In this document: positions 26,256 through 33,942 of the stretch, one piece after another
How the letters are laid out: each line of letters begins with the position of its first letter
Position numbering within the stretch: position 1 is the stretch's first letter
Source: Halobacteriales archaeon QS_5_70_15
GTDB lineage: Archaea; Halobacteriota; Halobacteria; Halobacteriales; Haloarculaceae
DNA: 64,000 bases
Direction: 5' to 3'
Assembly (NCBI GenBank): GCA_003022005.1
Contig: PXRQ01000071.1
Span: 1 to 64,000 of the forward strand
Made by a program: the position numbers and the translations under genes
Notes under the pieces: generated by a model
What the model saw: the letters and a program-made list of their open reading frames with translations, nothing else
Database searches by the model: none
What the model was told of the DNA's origin: nothing

Positions 26256-27269
26256 ATGACGTGGAACGTGCTCACCCCGCGGCCGCTCCAGGACGCCGCC
26301 CACGAGGTGCTCGACGGCTTCGCCGAGGTCACCGTGACGACCGGGTACGACGACGAGGCGGCACTCGACGCGGACATCGACCGGTTCGACGCGATAATCG
26401 TCAAGTCCCTGCCGCTCCCCCGCGAGCGGCTCGAGCGGGCGACGAACCTGAAGACGGTCACCCAGTCGGGCGTCGGGCTCGACCCCGTCGACGTCGGCGC
26501 GGCGACCGACCTGGGGATCCTGGTCTGCAACGTCCGGGGCGCGAACACGCGGGCGGTCGCCGAGCACACCCTCGCGATGGCCCTCGCGGTCCGGAAGGGG
26601 CTCCGCCGGGCGGACGCGGACGTCCGGAACGGGGTCTGGGAGAAACACGGCTACCTCGCGCCCGAACTCGAGGGCGATACCCTGGGAGTGTTCGGCTGTG
26701 GGGACATCGGGAGCCTGGTGACGCGACTCGCACGGGGGTTCGGCATGCGAACGGTCGCGTACGACCCCTACGAGGCATCCGAGGATCTCCCCGAGGGCGT
26801 CGAGGCGGTCGGGACGGTCCCCGCCCTGTTCGAGGCCGCGGACGTGGCCTGTATCCACGCCCCGCTGACCGACGAGACGCGGGGCGCCGTCGGCGGGGCC
26901 GAGCTCCGGGCGCTCGGCGAGGACGGCATCCTCGTCAACACCGCGCGCGCCGGGGTCGTCGACCAGGACGCCCTCGTCGCGGCCCTGCGGTCCGACCGGA
27001 TCCACGGCGCCGGCATCGACGTGTTCACCGAGGAGCCGGTGCCCGAGGACGACCCGCTCCTCGGTCTCGAGAACGTCCTCCTGACGCCACACAGTGCCGG
27101 GTCGACGCTCTCGTCCGTCCCTGCGAAGGATCGCGGCGCCGCCGAGAACGTCCGTGCCGTCCACGACGGTCGGCTCCCCGAGACGACGGTCAACGCGGAG
27201 GCGGTGGCGCTGGGCGCGGCCTACGGGGAACGGGTTCCCGAACGGGCATCGGACCCGGACCCCTTCTGA
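26256..27269 (+). CDS. D-isomer-specific 2-hydroxyacid dehydrogenase
   Basis: A 337-residue dehydrogenase of the phosphoglycerate dehydrogenase-like family. It has the cofactor motif GVFGCGDIGSLVTRLARGF and the catalytic Arg in NTARAGVVDQDAL, Glu in FTEEPVPEDDPLL and His in LTPHSAGST. The substrate is open: 2-hydroxyacid or glyoxylate-type compounds fit the neighbourhood better than phosphoglycerate, since no ACT domain is present. Confidence 0.87.
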   Translation: MTWNVLTPRPLQDAAHEVLDGFAEVTVTTGYDDEAALDADIDRFDAIIVKSLPLPRERLERATNLKTVTQSGVGLDPVDVGAATDLGILVCNVRGANTRAVAEHTLAMALAVRKGLRRADADVRNGVWEKHGYLAPELEGDTLGVFGCGDIGSLVTRLARGFGMRTVAYDPYEASEDLPEGVEAVGTVPALFEAADVACIHAPLTDETRGAVGGAELRALGEDGILVNTARAGVVDQDALVAALRSDRIHGAGIDVFTEEPVPEDDPLLGLENVLLTPHSAGSTLSSVPAKDRGAAENVRAVHDGRLPETTVNAEAVALGAAYGERVPERASDPDPF

Positions 27270-27324
27270 ACCGGTGGGGGACCCCGTCTCGGGAACGGCG
27301 AGGGACGAAACCGGGACGTGCCGG

Positions 27325-27708
27325 TCAGAGGACGGCGAGGTAGATGACGACCAGGTTCCACCCGGTCACGAACACCCCGACCAGGGTCAGCCCGAGCGGG
27401 ACGCCGATCGAGTGCGGCTCCGGGAGGACCACGGCGAACCCGTAGAACAGCCCGACGATCGCGGCCTTCAGCCCGACCATCGCCGCCACCCCGTACTCGC
27501 GGAGGATCGGCCCGACCAGCGGCCCCGCCTCGATCACCCCCTGTATCGAGAGGCCGGCGTGGGTGGTCACCACGTCGCCGACGCAGAAGAACAGGAACGC
27601 CAGCGCCCACAGCTTCGCCCGCACCCCGTCGAGCGCACCACCGAACGGTAGCCCCTGTCGAACTGCCGCGAGCAACCCCGCCACCGATCGCCCACCGACG
27701 ATGCTCAT
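27325..27708 (-). CDS. Small integral membrane protein, unknown function
   Basis: A 127-residue protein with three to four hydrophobic segments (about residues 32-52, 58-75, 75-95 and 105-126). One runs AFLFFCVGDVVTTHAGLSIQG. The DVxTT motif recalls small haloarchaeal membrane proteins of unknown function. It is preceded by a very strong AT-rich promoter, so it may be well expressed. Confidence 0.65.
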   Translation of the reverse strand: MSIVGGRSVAGLLAAVRQGLPFGGALDGVRAKLWALAFLFFCVGDVVTTHAGLSIQGVIEAGPLVGPILREYGVAAMVGLKAAIVGLFYGFAVVLPEPHSIGVPLGLTLVGVFVTGWNLVVIYLAVL

Positions 27709-27731
27709 CTACCCCCCGTTTCTGGCCCCTG

Positions 27732-27754
27732 GAACATAAATCCTATATAAAATT
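27732..27754 (-). promoter_or_regulatory. AT-rich promoter of the membrane protein gene
   Basis: On the minus strand ATTTTATATAGG is followed by GGATTTATG. The second box is centred about 28 nt before the ATG at 27708. This is one of the most AT-rich spots in the window. Confidence 0.6.
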
Positions 27755-27807
27755 TTGCTCCGTATCGAACTGCGAACAAGCCGACCTCCCCGGACGACCC
27801 CGCTCGG

Positions 27808-27869
27808 GTGTGTGATTCGCTCCTCGCGTCCGCTCGTCGCGGAATCACGGGCCGAGAGGGATCTGAACC
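27808..27869. repeat. Duplicated tRNA-Lys 3' end with flank (att-like copy 1)
   Basis: About 62 bp nearly identical to 28026-28087. A flank of about 40 bp containing GATTCGCTCCTCGCGTCCGC is followed by the last 22 or so bases of the tRNA-Lys gene (CGGGCCGAGAGGGA..TGAACC on the plus strand). A third, shorter tRNA 3'-end fragment lies at 27951-27972. The intervening DNA has no gene. This pattern fits repeated integration and loss of an element at the tRNA 3' end. Confidence 0.75.
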
Positions 27870-27950
27870 ACGGTCGCTCCCCGTTCGCTCCCCGCTTCGA
27901 ATCCCTCCGGCGTTCGCTCTCGGTGCTCGCTCTCGCTCGCACACGAGAAG

Positions 27951-27972
27951 CGGGCCGAGAGGGAGTTGAACC
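27951..27972. repeat. Third fragment of tRNA-Lys 3' end
   Basis: CGGGCCGAGAGGGAGTTGAA and the two following Cs match the 3' terminal 22 nt of tRNA-Lys exactly but are followed by unrelated sequence. It lies midway between the two 62-bp direct repeats. Confidence 0.7.
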
Positions 27973-28065
27973 GGAGCCGTTCCGTTCCCTCCGGTCACTC
28001 CACGGCAGGGCTCAAATCCGCTCGCGTGTGTGATTCGCTCCTCGCGTCCGCTCGTCGCAGAATCA

Positions 28066-28139
<74 letters not shown>

Positions 28140-28272
28140 TCGTCCGAACCAGGGGTCGGTCGCGGGTAAACGTTTACGACTGTACCCGCATCCCCGCGAG
28201 CGAAGGCTCCGGAACAGCCGGTCGCCGTCGCCGTGGGACACGCCCCGACGAGAACCCGCCGTTCGGTGTCCG

Positions 28273-28929
28273 TCACCCCCCGCCGAGGTAGGCGTCGACG
28301 GCGCGGGCGAGCAGCTCGTCGGGTTCGACGTCCTCGACCGCGGCGGCCCGGCGGAGCCGCCGGTAGGTGTCCGGCGGGAGCCGGACCTGCATCTCGCCCA
28401 GCTTGATCCCCTCGGCCAGCAGCGCCTCCTCGACGGTCTGGTTCTTGTTCGCCCGCGAGACCACGGCGCGTATCTCCCGCACCGTGAGGCCGTGGTCGAG
28501 GACGGCCCACGCGAGCGTGTAGCGGGCCTCGCCGGCGAGCCGGGCGATGTGCTTGGCTGCCGTGGGGGCGATACCGCCCGTGGCGACGTACCGCCGGATG
28601 GGCCTGGGCAGGTCGTGGACGCGGGCCCACTTCCGGATGAACGAGACGGTGGCGTCGCCGCCGGCCCGCTCGGCCGCCGCCTTGTACGAGCCGACGCCGC
28701 GGACGAGCGCGGCACACGCCGCGGCGCCCCGGAGGACGTAGACGTTGTCGCCCCCGTCGGCGGAGCTGCCGGCGAACGCCCGGACCGTCCGGGCGGCCTC
28801 CTCGACGCTCTCGGGGTCGTCAGGGTCGAACCGCGCGGCGCGCTCGCCGGCGACCTCCGGCTCCCCCCGGATGACCGGCTCCCCGACCGGGGATTCGCGG
28901 TCCGTCGGCGGCCCCTCGGTGTCCCTCAT
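28273..28929 (-). CDS. Haloarchaeal protein with ParB/KorB-like HTH
   Basis: A 218-residue protein. The first 70 residues are acidic and flexible. Residues about 75-165 contain SYKAAAERAG...VSFIRKWARVHDLPRPIRRYV, APTAAKHIARL and LTVREIRAVV. This order resembles the ParB/KorB helix-turn-helix (recognition helix, then an LP..V..G.I...A.. helix). The C-terminus QVRLPPDTYRRLRRAA..DELLARAVDAYL looks like a ribbon-helix-helix. The ParB N-terminal CTPase boxes are absent. It is probably a DNA-binding regulator; its target is unknown. Confidence 0.75.
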   Translation of the reverse strand: MRDTEGPPTDRESPVGEPVIRGEPEVAGERAARFDPDDPESVEEAARTVRAFAGSSADGGDNVYVLRGAAACAALVRGVGSYKAAAERAGGDATVSFIRKWARVHDLPRPIRRYVATGGIAPTAAKHIARLAGEARYTLAWAVLDHGLTVREIRAVVSRANKNQTVEEALLAEGIKLGEMQVRLPPDTYRRLRRAAAVEDVEPDELLARAVDAYLGGG

Positions 28930-29029
28930 CGTCACGGCGTATGACGACTCCCGGTAAAAGCCTCCCGCACCGTCCCGGCGGGCCGCACGCGCGACCGGCG
29001 GCCGTGTGGATCCCCCTCCCGCCCGGCGC

Positions 29030-29215
29030 TCAGGACTCGCCCGTTCCCACCGCGGTCGCACCCTCGTCGGGGCCGGCATCGACCTCCGTCTCGCCCTCGG
29101 CCTCGCGGCCCTCCGAGAGGTGCTCCCAGACCTCCGCACAGCCACAGCCGTCCTCGATGCCGTCGAAGTGGCTCGTGTCCACCCGTTCGCGGTCGCGGTC
29201 GCGGTCGTCGGTCAC
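29030..29215 (-). CDS. Small acidic protein with CGC motif
   Basis: A 61-residue protein beginning with GTG (MTDDRDRDRERVD). Its centre, HFDGIEDGCGCAEVWEHLSE, has paired cysteines and Trp and looks conserved; the tail is acidic and low-complexity. Its GTG overlaps the TGA of the preceding 27-codon frame (GTGA), so the two are probably co-translated. The paired Cys suggests metal binding (inference). Confidence 0.65.
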   Translation of the reverse strand: MTDDRDRDRERVDTSHFDGIEDGCGCAEVWEHLSEGREAEGETEVDAGPDEGATAVGTGES

Positions 29216-29295
29216 TCGTCGTCACCCGTCCAGTGGAGTTCCGGCGCGACGTCCGCCGGGGCGTGCTGTCGCGCGGATCGGTCGTCGTCGTTCAC
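29212..29295 (-). CDS. 27-residue micro-ORF coupled to the CGC protein
   Basis: GTG at 29293-29295 opens a 27-codon frame ending HWTGDDE, with the core ARQHAPADVAPELHW. Its stop overlaps the next gene's start by the GTGA pattern. A TATA-like CTTATGC lies about 27 nt before the GTG, as expected for a leaderless start. It is either a true small protein or a translational leader for the next gene. Confidence 0.5.
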   Translation of the reverse strand: MNDDDRSARQHAPADVAPELHWTGDDE

Positions 29296-29542
29296 ACCAC
29301 ACCGTAGCCGGGGGAGCCGCATAAGGCCGCCTTCACCCGCAGTACGTACCGACGGACCCCGGAACCGGAACCGGTTGCCGGGGTCGGGGTCGGCCCTGCC
29401 GGCCGTGCTTCCGCTCCCTCCGCGCCCCGTCGCCGCTCTGCCGGCCGATCCCACCGTGCTCGACCGTCATCGCGGGCGGTGACACGCGGCGAGTCCGGCC
29501 ACGACCCGCAGGTACAGGCGTCGTCGTCCCCTCGCCGGTAGC
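29296..29542. other. Intergenic region between divergent units
   Basis: About 250 bp holding the minus-strand promoter of the micro-ORF (29318-29326, CTTATG reversed) and the region upstream of the plus-strand gene at 29543. No gene seen. Confidence 0.4.
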
Positions 29543-29881
29543 GTGGTCACCAGCGTCCACCAGCTCGACGACGGGGCGTGGCTGAGCGTCGACGACATCC
29601 GCGAGGTGAACGTCGGCGACCTCTGGCCGGTCGTCGGCGACTTCTGTGGCTGTTCCGTGGCCGACCTGCTGGCGGAAGGGTTCGTCGAGGTGTCGGTCGA
29701 CGGCCGTTCGGTCGAGGCGCGCGTCGCCGGACAGTGTATCCGCTGCGGGGCGAGCGGCGTCACCGACTGGCTCGAACTCGGCCGGGTCGTCGACGGCCGG
29801 TTCGAGCCCGTCGACGTCGCGAGCGTCCACCTGCCGGCCCGGAGCGGCCGTCGGAGATTCGATCCGGGACGACCGGGGTAG
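29543..29881 (+). CDS. Hypothetical protein with CGC and CIRCG cysteines
   Basis: A 112-residue protein starting with GTG (VTSVHQLDDGAWLSVDDIREV). Four cysteines are placed as FCGCSV and GQCIRCGASG, which may bind zinc or an Fe-S cluster; the rest is beta-rich and acidic. It lies just upstream of nirA in the same direction, separated by about 107 bp containing a nirA promoter. The function is unknown; a role linked to nitrite or sulfite reduction is only a positional suggestion. Confidence 0.6.
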   Translation: MVTSVHQLDDGAWLSVDDIREVNVGDLWPVVGDFCGCSVADLLAEGFVEVSVDGRSVEARVAGQCIRCGASGVTDWLELGRVVDGRFEPVDVASVHLPARSGRRRFDPGRPG

Positions 29882-29961
29882 GCGACCGCGATCGGACCGG
29901 GTCCCGGCAATCGGCTCCGGTTCCGGGAACCTCCGGCCAGCATGGACGCGACGGGCGGGCG

Positions 29962-29968
29962 TTTGTAC
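29962..29968 (+). promoter_or_regulatory. TATA-like box of nirA
   Basis: TTTGTAC is centred about 24 nt before the ATG at 29989. Confidence 0.4.
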
Positions 29969-29988
29969 GGCGCGTGCGTGTACCCGGT

Positions 29989-31743
29989 ATGCCAAGCAAG
30001 GTCGAGGGCTGGAAGGACGAGGTCTACGGGCTCGAGGTCCGTGACCGCCTCTTCGAGTTCGCCGAGTCGGGGTGGGACTCCATCCCGGAGGACGAGCGCG
30101 ACGCCTGGTTCGAGCGGTTCAAGTGGTGGGGGCTGTACCACCAGCGGAAGGGCCAGGAGTCCTACTTCATGATGCGGATCGGGACGCCGATGGGCCGGAT
30201 CACGCCCGAACAGCTGCGTGTCGTCGGCGAGGTCGCCACCGAGTACGCGACCGGTCCCGTCGAGAACCCGGCGTTCGGCGGTGCCTACTGCGACTGGACG
30301 ACCCGGCAGTCGATCCAGCTCCACTGGATCCGGCTGGAGGACGTCCCCGACATCTTCGAGACGCTGGAGGACGCCGGCCTCTCGACCATCCAGGCCTGCG
30401 GGGACTCCTGGCGGAACATCGTCGGCTCGCCGCTGGCCGGCCGCGACGCCGACGAGCACATGGACGTCTGGCCCATCGTGCAGGAGCTCAACTCGGAGTT
30501 CAAGCGCAACCCCGCCTACTCGAACCTCCCGCGCAAGTGGAAGGTCTCGGTGACCGGCGACACCCGCGGGGCGGGCCAGGGCGACATCAACGACCTCGCG
30601 TTCGAGCCCGCGGTGAAGGAACTCGACGGGGACGAGGTGAAGGGCTTCAACGTCCGGGTCGGCGGCGGCCTCGCGCGGAAGGAGCCCCGCTTCGCCCGCG
30701 ACATCGACGTCTTCTGCCGCCCCGAGAACGTGACCGAGGTCTCGGCGGGCATCTCCGCGCTGTTCCGCGACTACGGCGACCGCGAGAACCGGTTCAACGC
30801 CCGCATCAAGTTCCTCGTCGACGAGTGGGGTCCCGAGAAGCTCCGCGACGTGCTCCAGGGGGAGTACGTCGACTACGAGCTCCCCACCGCCGGCGAGGAC
30901 CTGCGTGAGGGGTACGACTACAACGCCGGTCGGGCCGACGCGCCCGGGGACTACGTCGGGCTCACCGAGCAGAACGACGGCACGTACGCCGTCGGGCTCT
31001 CCGTGCTCGTGGGCCGGATGGGCGCCGACGACGTGCTCGAACTCGCCGACCTCGCCGAGCGGTACGGCTCGGAGACGATCGGCATCACCCAGCGGCAGAA
31101 CCTGATCGTCGCCGACGTCGACGAGGGGGACCTGGAACACTTCCTCGATGAGCCCCTGCTGGAGACGTACTCGCCGGACCCGCACCCGTTCATGCGGGGT
31201 TCGATCGCCTGTACGGGCACCGAGTACTGCTCGCTCTCGATCGTCGAGACGAAGAACCGGATGGTCCGCTACGCCCGCTGGCTCAAGGAGCACGCCGAGG
31301 TCCCGGAGGGCGTCGAGGACTTCCACGTCCACCTCTCGGGCTGTACGGCCTCCTGTGCCCAGCCCCAGATCGCGGACATCTCGCTGCGCGGGATGAAGAC
31401 CCGCAAGGACGGCGAGCCGGTCGAGGCGTTCGACATCGGGCTCGGGGGCGGTCTCGGGGAGAACCCCCGCTTCGCCGACTGGGTGGAGATGCGCGTCGCC
31501 GCCGACGAGGTCCCGGGCTACGTCCGGAACCTCCTGCGGATCTACGAGGCCGAGCGGGAAGCCGGGCAGTCGTTCCGCGACTACATCGAGGCGAAGGACG
31601 CCGAGGACCTGGAGGGGCTCGCCGAACCCGAGGAGACCTCATACCGGGACCCCTACATGCACAACACGAAGATGACGTGGTACCCCTACGCCGAGGACGA
31701 CGGGCTGGACGCGAGCCCCGCTCCGGCACCGGCCGACGACTGA
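29989..31743 (+). CDS. nirA: Ferredoxin-type nitrite/sulfite reductase
   Basis: A 584-residue siroheme enzyme with the duplicated ferredoxin-like halves of the family. The [4Fe-4S]-siroheme cysteines are in CTGTEYCSLS and HLSGCTASCAQPQ. It carries VTGDTRGAGQGDINDLAF in the first half and GLGGGLGENPRFADW in the second. It reduces nitrite to ammonium or sulfite to sulfide with six electrons; haloarchaeal relatives are mostly assimilatory nitrite reductases. No nitrate reductase or transporter genes adjoin it here, so sulfite remains possible. The start is set by MPSKVEGWK and the upstream box. Confidence 0.88.
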   Translation: MPSKVEGWKDEVYGLEVRDRLFEFAESGWDSIPEDERDAWFERFKWWGLYHQRKGQESYFMMRIGTPMGRITPEQLRVVGEVATEYATGPVENPAFGGAYCDWTTRQSIQLHWIRLEDVPDIFETLEDAGLSTIQACGDSWRNIVGSPLAGRDADEHMDVWPIVQELNSEFKRNPAYSNLPRKWKVSVTGDTRGAGQGDINDLAFEPAVKELDGDEVKGFNVRVGGGLARKEPRFARDIDVFCRPENVTEVSAGISALFRDYGDRENRFNARIKFLVDEWGPEKLRDVLQGEYVDYELPTAGEDLREGYDYNAGRADAPGDYVGLTEQNDGTYAVGLSVLVGRMGADDVLELADLAERYGSETIGITQRQNLIVADVDEGDLEHFLDEPLLETYSPDPHPFMRGSIACTGTEYCSLSIVETKNRMVRYARWLKEHAEVPEGVEDFHVHLSGCTASCAQPQIADISLRGMKTRKDGEPVEAFDIGLGGGLGENPRFADWVEMRVAADEVPGYVRNLLRIYEAEREAGQSFRDYIEAKDAEDLEGLAEPEETSYRDPYMHNTKMTWYPYAEDDGLDASPAPAPADD

Positions 31744-31887
31744 TACCGTCGGACGTACCCACGCGACTATCCTCGCCGCCCCGTCGCAGCGACGTCGTTC
31801 GGGGGCTGATGGCAGACGGTATAACCCACGGCATCGATCCACGCCCCCCTTCCGTCCGTTCCCCGCGCTGGCCCCGCGTCTCCGCCG

Positions 31888-32301
31888 TCAGGAACTGATG
31901 AGCAGGACTGCGACGGTCGCGAGACCGAGACCGAGGAGCTTCTTCGGCGAGGCCGGTTCGTTGAGGACCAGTATCCCGAGTATCGCGCCCCCGGCGATGA
32001 ACATCCCGTAAATCGGAACGACGACGCTCGCCGGACCCGTCGAGAGCGCCCGGAAGTAGCCGACGACGGCCCCGGTGAGTGTGAGCCCGGCCGCGTAGGC
32101 GAAGAGGACGTGCGTGTCAGTCACGGATGTGAGCTGCCAGTCGCCGGTCGCGGCGGTCACGAGCACGGAGGCGACCATCACGAACGAGACGGCGATCGTC
32201 ATCACGGTGAACGCCGGGAGCTCCTCCATCGCGAGCTTCCCGAACAGGAACACGAACGAGTAACTGACCATCGCGAAGGCGGCCCAGAGGACGTAGCGCA
32301 T
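31888..32301 (-). CDS. Half-size EamA/DMT-type membrane protein
   Basis: A 137-residue protein with about five hydrophobic helices and one EamA repeat. It ends in LGILVLNEPASPKKLLGLGLATVAVLLIS, the typical last two helices of the drug/metabolite transporter superfamily. Full-length DMT transporters have two repeats, so this would act as a dimer. A strong TATA box precedes it (TTTTATTCG). The substrate is unknown. Confidence 0.75.
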   Translation of the reverse strand: MRYVLWAAFAMVSYSFVFLFGKLAMEELPAFTVMTIAVSFVMVASVLVTAATGDWQLTSVTDTHVLFAYAAGLTLTGAVVGYFRALSTGPASVVVPIYGMFIAGGAILGILVLNEPASPKKLLGLGLATVAVLLISS

Positions 32302-32321
32302 GGGCTACCGGCGTCCCGGAA

Positions 32322-32330
32322 CGAATAAAA
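32322..32330 (-). promoter_or_regulatory. TATA box of the half-size EamA gene
   Basis: TTTTATTCG on the minus strand is centred about 25 nt before the ATG at 32301. Confidence 0.55.
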
Positions 32331-32407
32331 CATCGGTGGTGGGACGGCCCCGGGTGACTCACCCCGAGCGCAGGACTGAAGGCACCCCTCGAAGACGGTC
32401 CGTCCAC

Positions 32408-33367
32408 ATGTACCGCGGCGTACTCGACGAGGACATCCACCCCCGGGAGCTGCTGCTGGACGTCGTCGCCGACCGGATCGAGGTCGAGGTCGGGATCGAC
32501 GGGGCGGAGGACTCGACGGCGGAGCGACTCGACGGGGCCGACGTCGCGTTCGTCACCTCTCGGGTCCCGATCACGCGGCGGGTCATCGAGGCCACGGACC
32601 TCTCGGTGGTCGCCAAGATCGGGACCGGCATCGACAACGTCGACCTGGCCGCGGCCCGCGAGCACGGGGTCGCGGTCACGCACACGCCCGGGACAAACGC
32701 CCTCTCGGTCGCCGAGCACGCGCTCGGGCTGCTCCTCGCGACCCGGCGGCACGTCGTCGCCGGCCACCGGGCGCTCGAGGCGGGTCGCTGGCGCGACTCG
32801 GTCCCCCTGGGGACGCTCGTGTCTGGAACCGCGGTCGGGATCGTCGGCCTCGGGAACGTCGGGAGCCGCGTCGCCTCGCTCCTCCGCGGGTTCGACGCCA
32901 CGACGCTCGCACACGACCCCTACGTCGACCGCCTCGACGCCGAACCCGTCCACGCCGACCTCGTCGACCTGGGGACGGTGCTCGACCGGTCGGACTCGGT
33001 CGTGGTGGCGGCCGAACTGACCGACGAGACCCGGGGACTGATCGACGAGGCGGCGATGGCGAGGCTGGACGACGACGCCGTGCTCGTGAACGCCTCCCGC
33101 GGACCGATCGTCGACCCGGACGCGCTGGTCGACGCGCTCCGCGAGGGCCGGCTCGGCGGTGCCGGGATGGACGTCCACGCGACCGAGCCGCTCCCCCCGG
33201 ACTCGCCGCTCCACGGGTTCGAGAACGTCGTCCTGACCCCGCACGTCGGGGGGGCAACGGAGACGGCCCGCACGGAGGGAGCCCGGACCCTGGGAACGAA
33301 CACGCTCTCGCTGCTCGACGGCGAACCGGTCCCCGAGCGGTACGTCGCGGTCCCGCCGGCGGACTGA
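32408..33367 (+). CDS. D-2-hydroxyacid dehydrogenase (PGDH/CtBP-like)
   Basis: A 319-residue dehydrogenase with KIGTGIDNVDL, the cofactor motif GIVGLGNVGSRVASLLRGF, the catalytic Arg in NASRGPIVDPDAL, a shifted acid in DVHATEPLPPDSPL (Glu) and His in LTPHVGGAT. It has no ACT domain. It lies directly upstream of a split ThDP decarboxylase resembling sulfopyruvate decarboxylase, so a 3-carbon sulfonated or phosphonated hydroxyacid is a reasonable substrate guess (inference only). Confidence 0.85.
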   Translation: MYRGVLDEDIHPRELLLDVVADRIEVEVGIDGAEDSTAERLDGADVAFVTSRVPITRRVIEATDLSVVAKIGTGIDNVDLAAAREHGVAVTHTPGTNALSVAEHALGLLLATRRHVVAGHRALEAGRWRDSVPLGTLVSGTAVGIVGLGNVGSRVASLLRGFDATTLAHDPYVDRLDAEPVHADLVDLGTVLDRSDSVVVAAELTDETRGLIDEAAMARLDDDAVLVNASRGPIVDPDALVDALREGRLGGAGMDVHATEPLPPDSPLHGFENVVLTPHVGGATETARTEGARTLGTNTLSLLDGEPVPERYVAVPPAD

Positions 33368-33407
33368 GCGCCCCGTCGCCGCGGCGGCCGCGCTCCGCCG
33401 TCGGAGG

Positions 33408-33415
33408 GACTAAAC
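33408..33415 (+). promoter_or_regulatory. TATA-like box of the ThDP decarboxylase genes
   Basis: ACTAAACC is centred about 27 nt before the ATG at 33439, so the pair can be expressed independently of the upstream dehydrogenase. Confidence 0.4.
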
Positions 33416-33438
33416 CCCCCTCCGGCGTGCGGGGAGGT

Positions 33439-33942
33439 ATGACGTGGTCCGAGGAGGCCGTCGAGGCGTTACACGACGGCGGCGTCGACGTGGTAGCGTA
33501 CCTGCCGGACTCCGTGGTCGCCCCGCTCATCGAGCAGGTCGAGGCGGACGACCGCTTCGAGGCCGTGCCGGTCGCGCGGGAGGAAGAGGCGGTCGGGATA
33601 CTCTCCGGCGCGTGGCTCGGGGGTCGACGTGGCGCGCTCGTCTGTCAGACCAGCGGGCTCTCGAACGCGCTCAACGCCGTCGGCTCGCTGAGCAAGCCCT
33701 GGGGGCTCCCGTTCGTCGGCATCGTCTCCCGGCGTGGCGACCTCGGCGAGCACAACCTCGCGCAGGTGGCCGGCGGCTACGGGATGCCGCGGATACTGGA
33801 CGAGATGGGGGTCCGGAACGGCCGGATGGACGGGAGCACCGACGTCGGACACGTCGTCCGGCTCGCCGCCGACACCGCCTTCTCGACGGAGGACCCCTAC
33901 GTCCTGCTGGCGGACGTGACGATGACGGGGGGCAAGCCATGA
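33439..33942 (+). CDS. ThDP-dependent decarboxylase alpha subunit (sulfopyruvate decarboxylase-like)
   Basis: A 167-residue pyrimidine-binding half of a ThDP enzyme. It has the catalytic Glu region PVAREEEAVGILSGAWLGGRRGALVCQTSGLSNALNAVGSL, as found in ComD and phosphonopyruvate decarboxylases. The usual central domain is absent, and the complementary PP half is the next gene, which overlaps by 4 bp (ATGA). This split arrangement is that of sulfopyruvate decarboxylase ComDE. The actual 2-oxoacid is not proven. Confidence 0.8.
   Translation: MTWSEEAVEALHDGGVDVVAYLPDSVVAPLIEQVEADDRFEAVPVAREEEAVGILSGAWLGGRRGALVCQTSGLSNALNAVGSLSKPWGLPFVGIVSRRGDLGEHNLAQVAGGYGMPRILDEMGVRNGRMDGSTDVGHVVRLAADTAFSTEDPYVLLADVTMTGGKP

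Noticed and set aside
27709..28065. Possible extra tRNA genes in the region with repeated tRNA 3' ends
   Set aside because: Only the terminal ~22 nt of tRNA-Lys is repeated; no anticodon arm or 5' acceptor strand accompanies these fragments.
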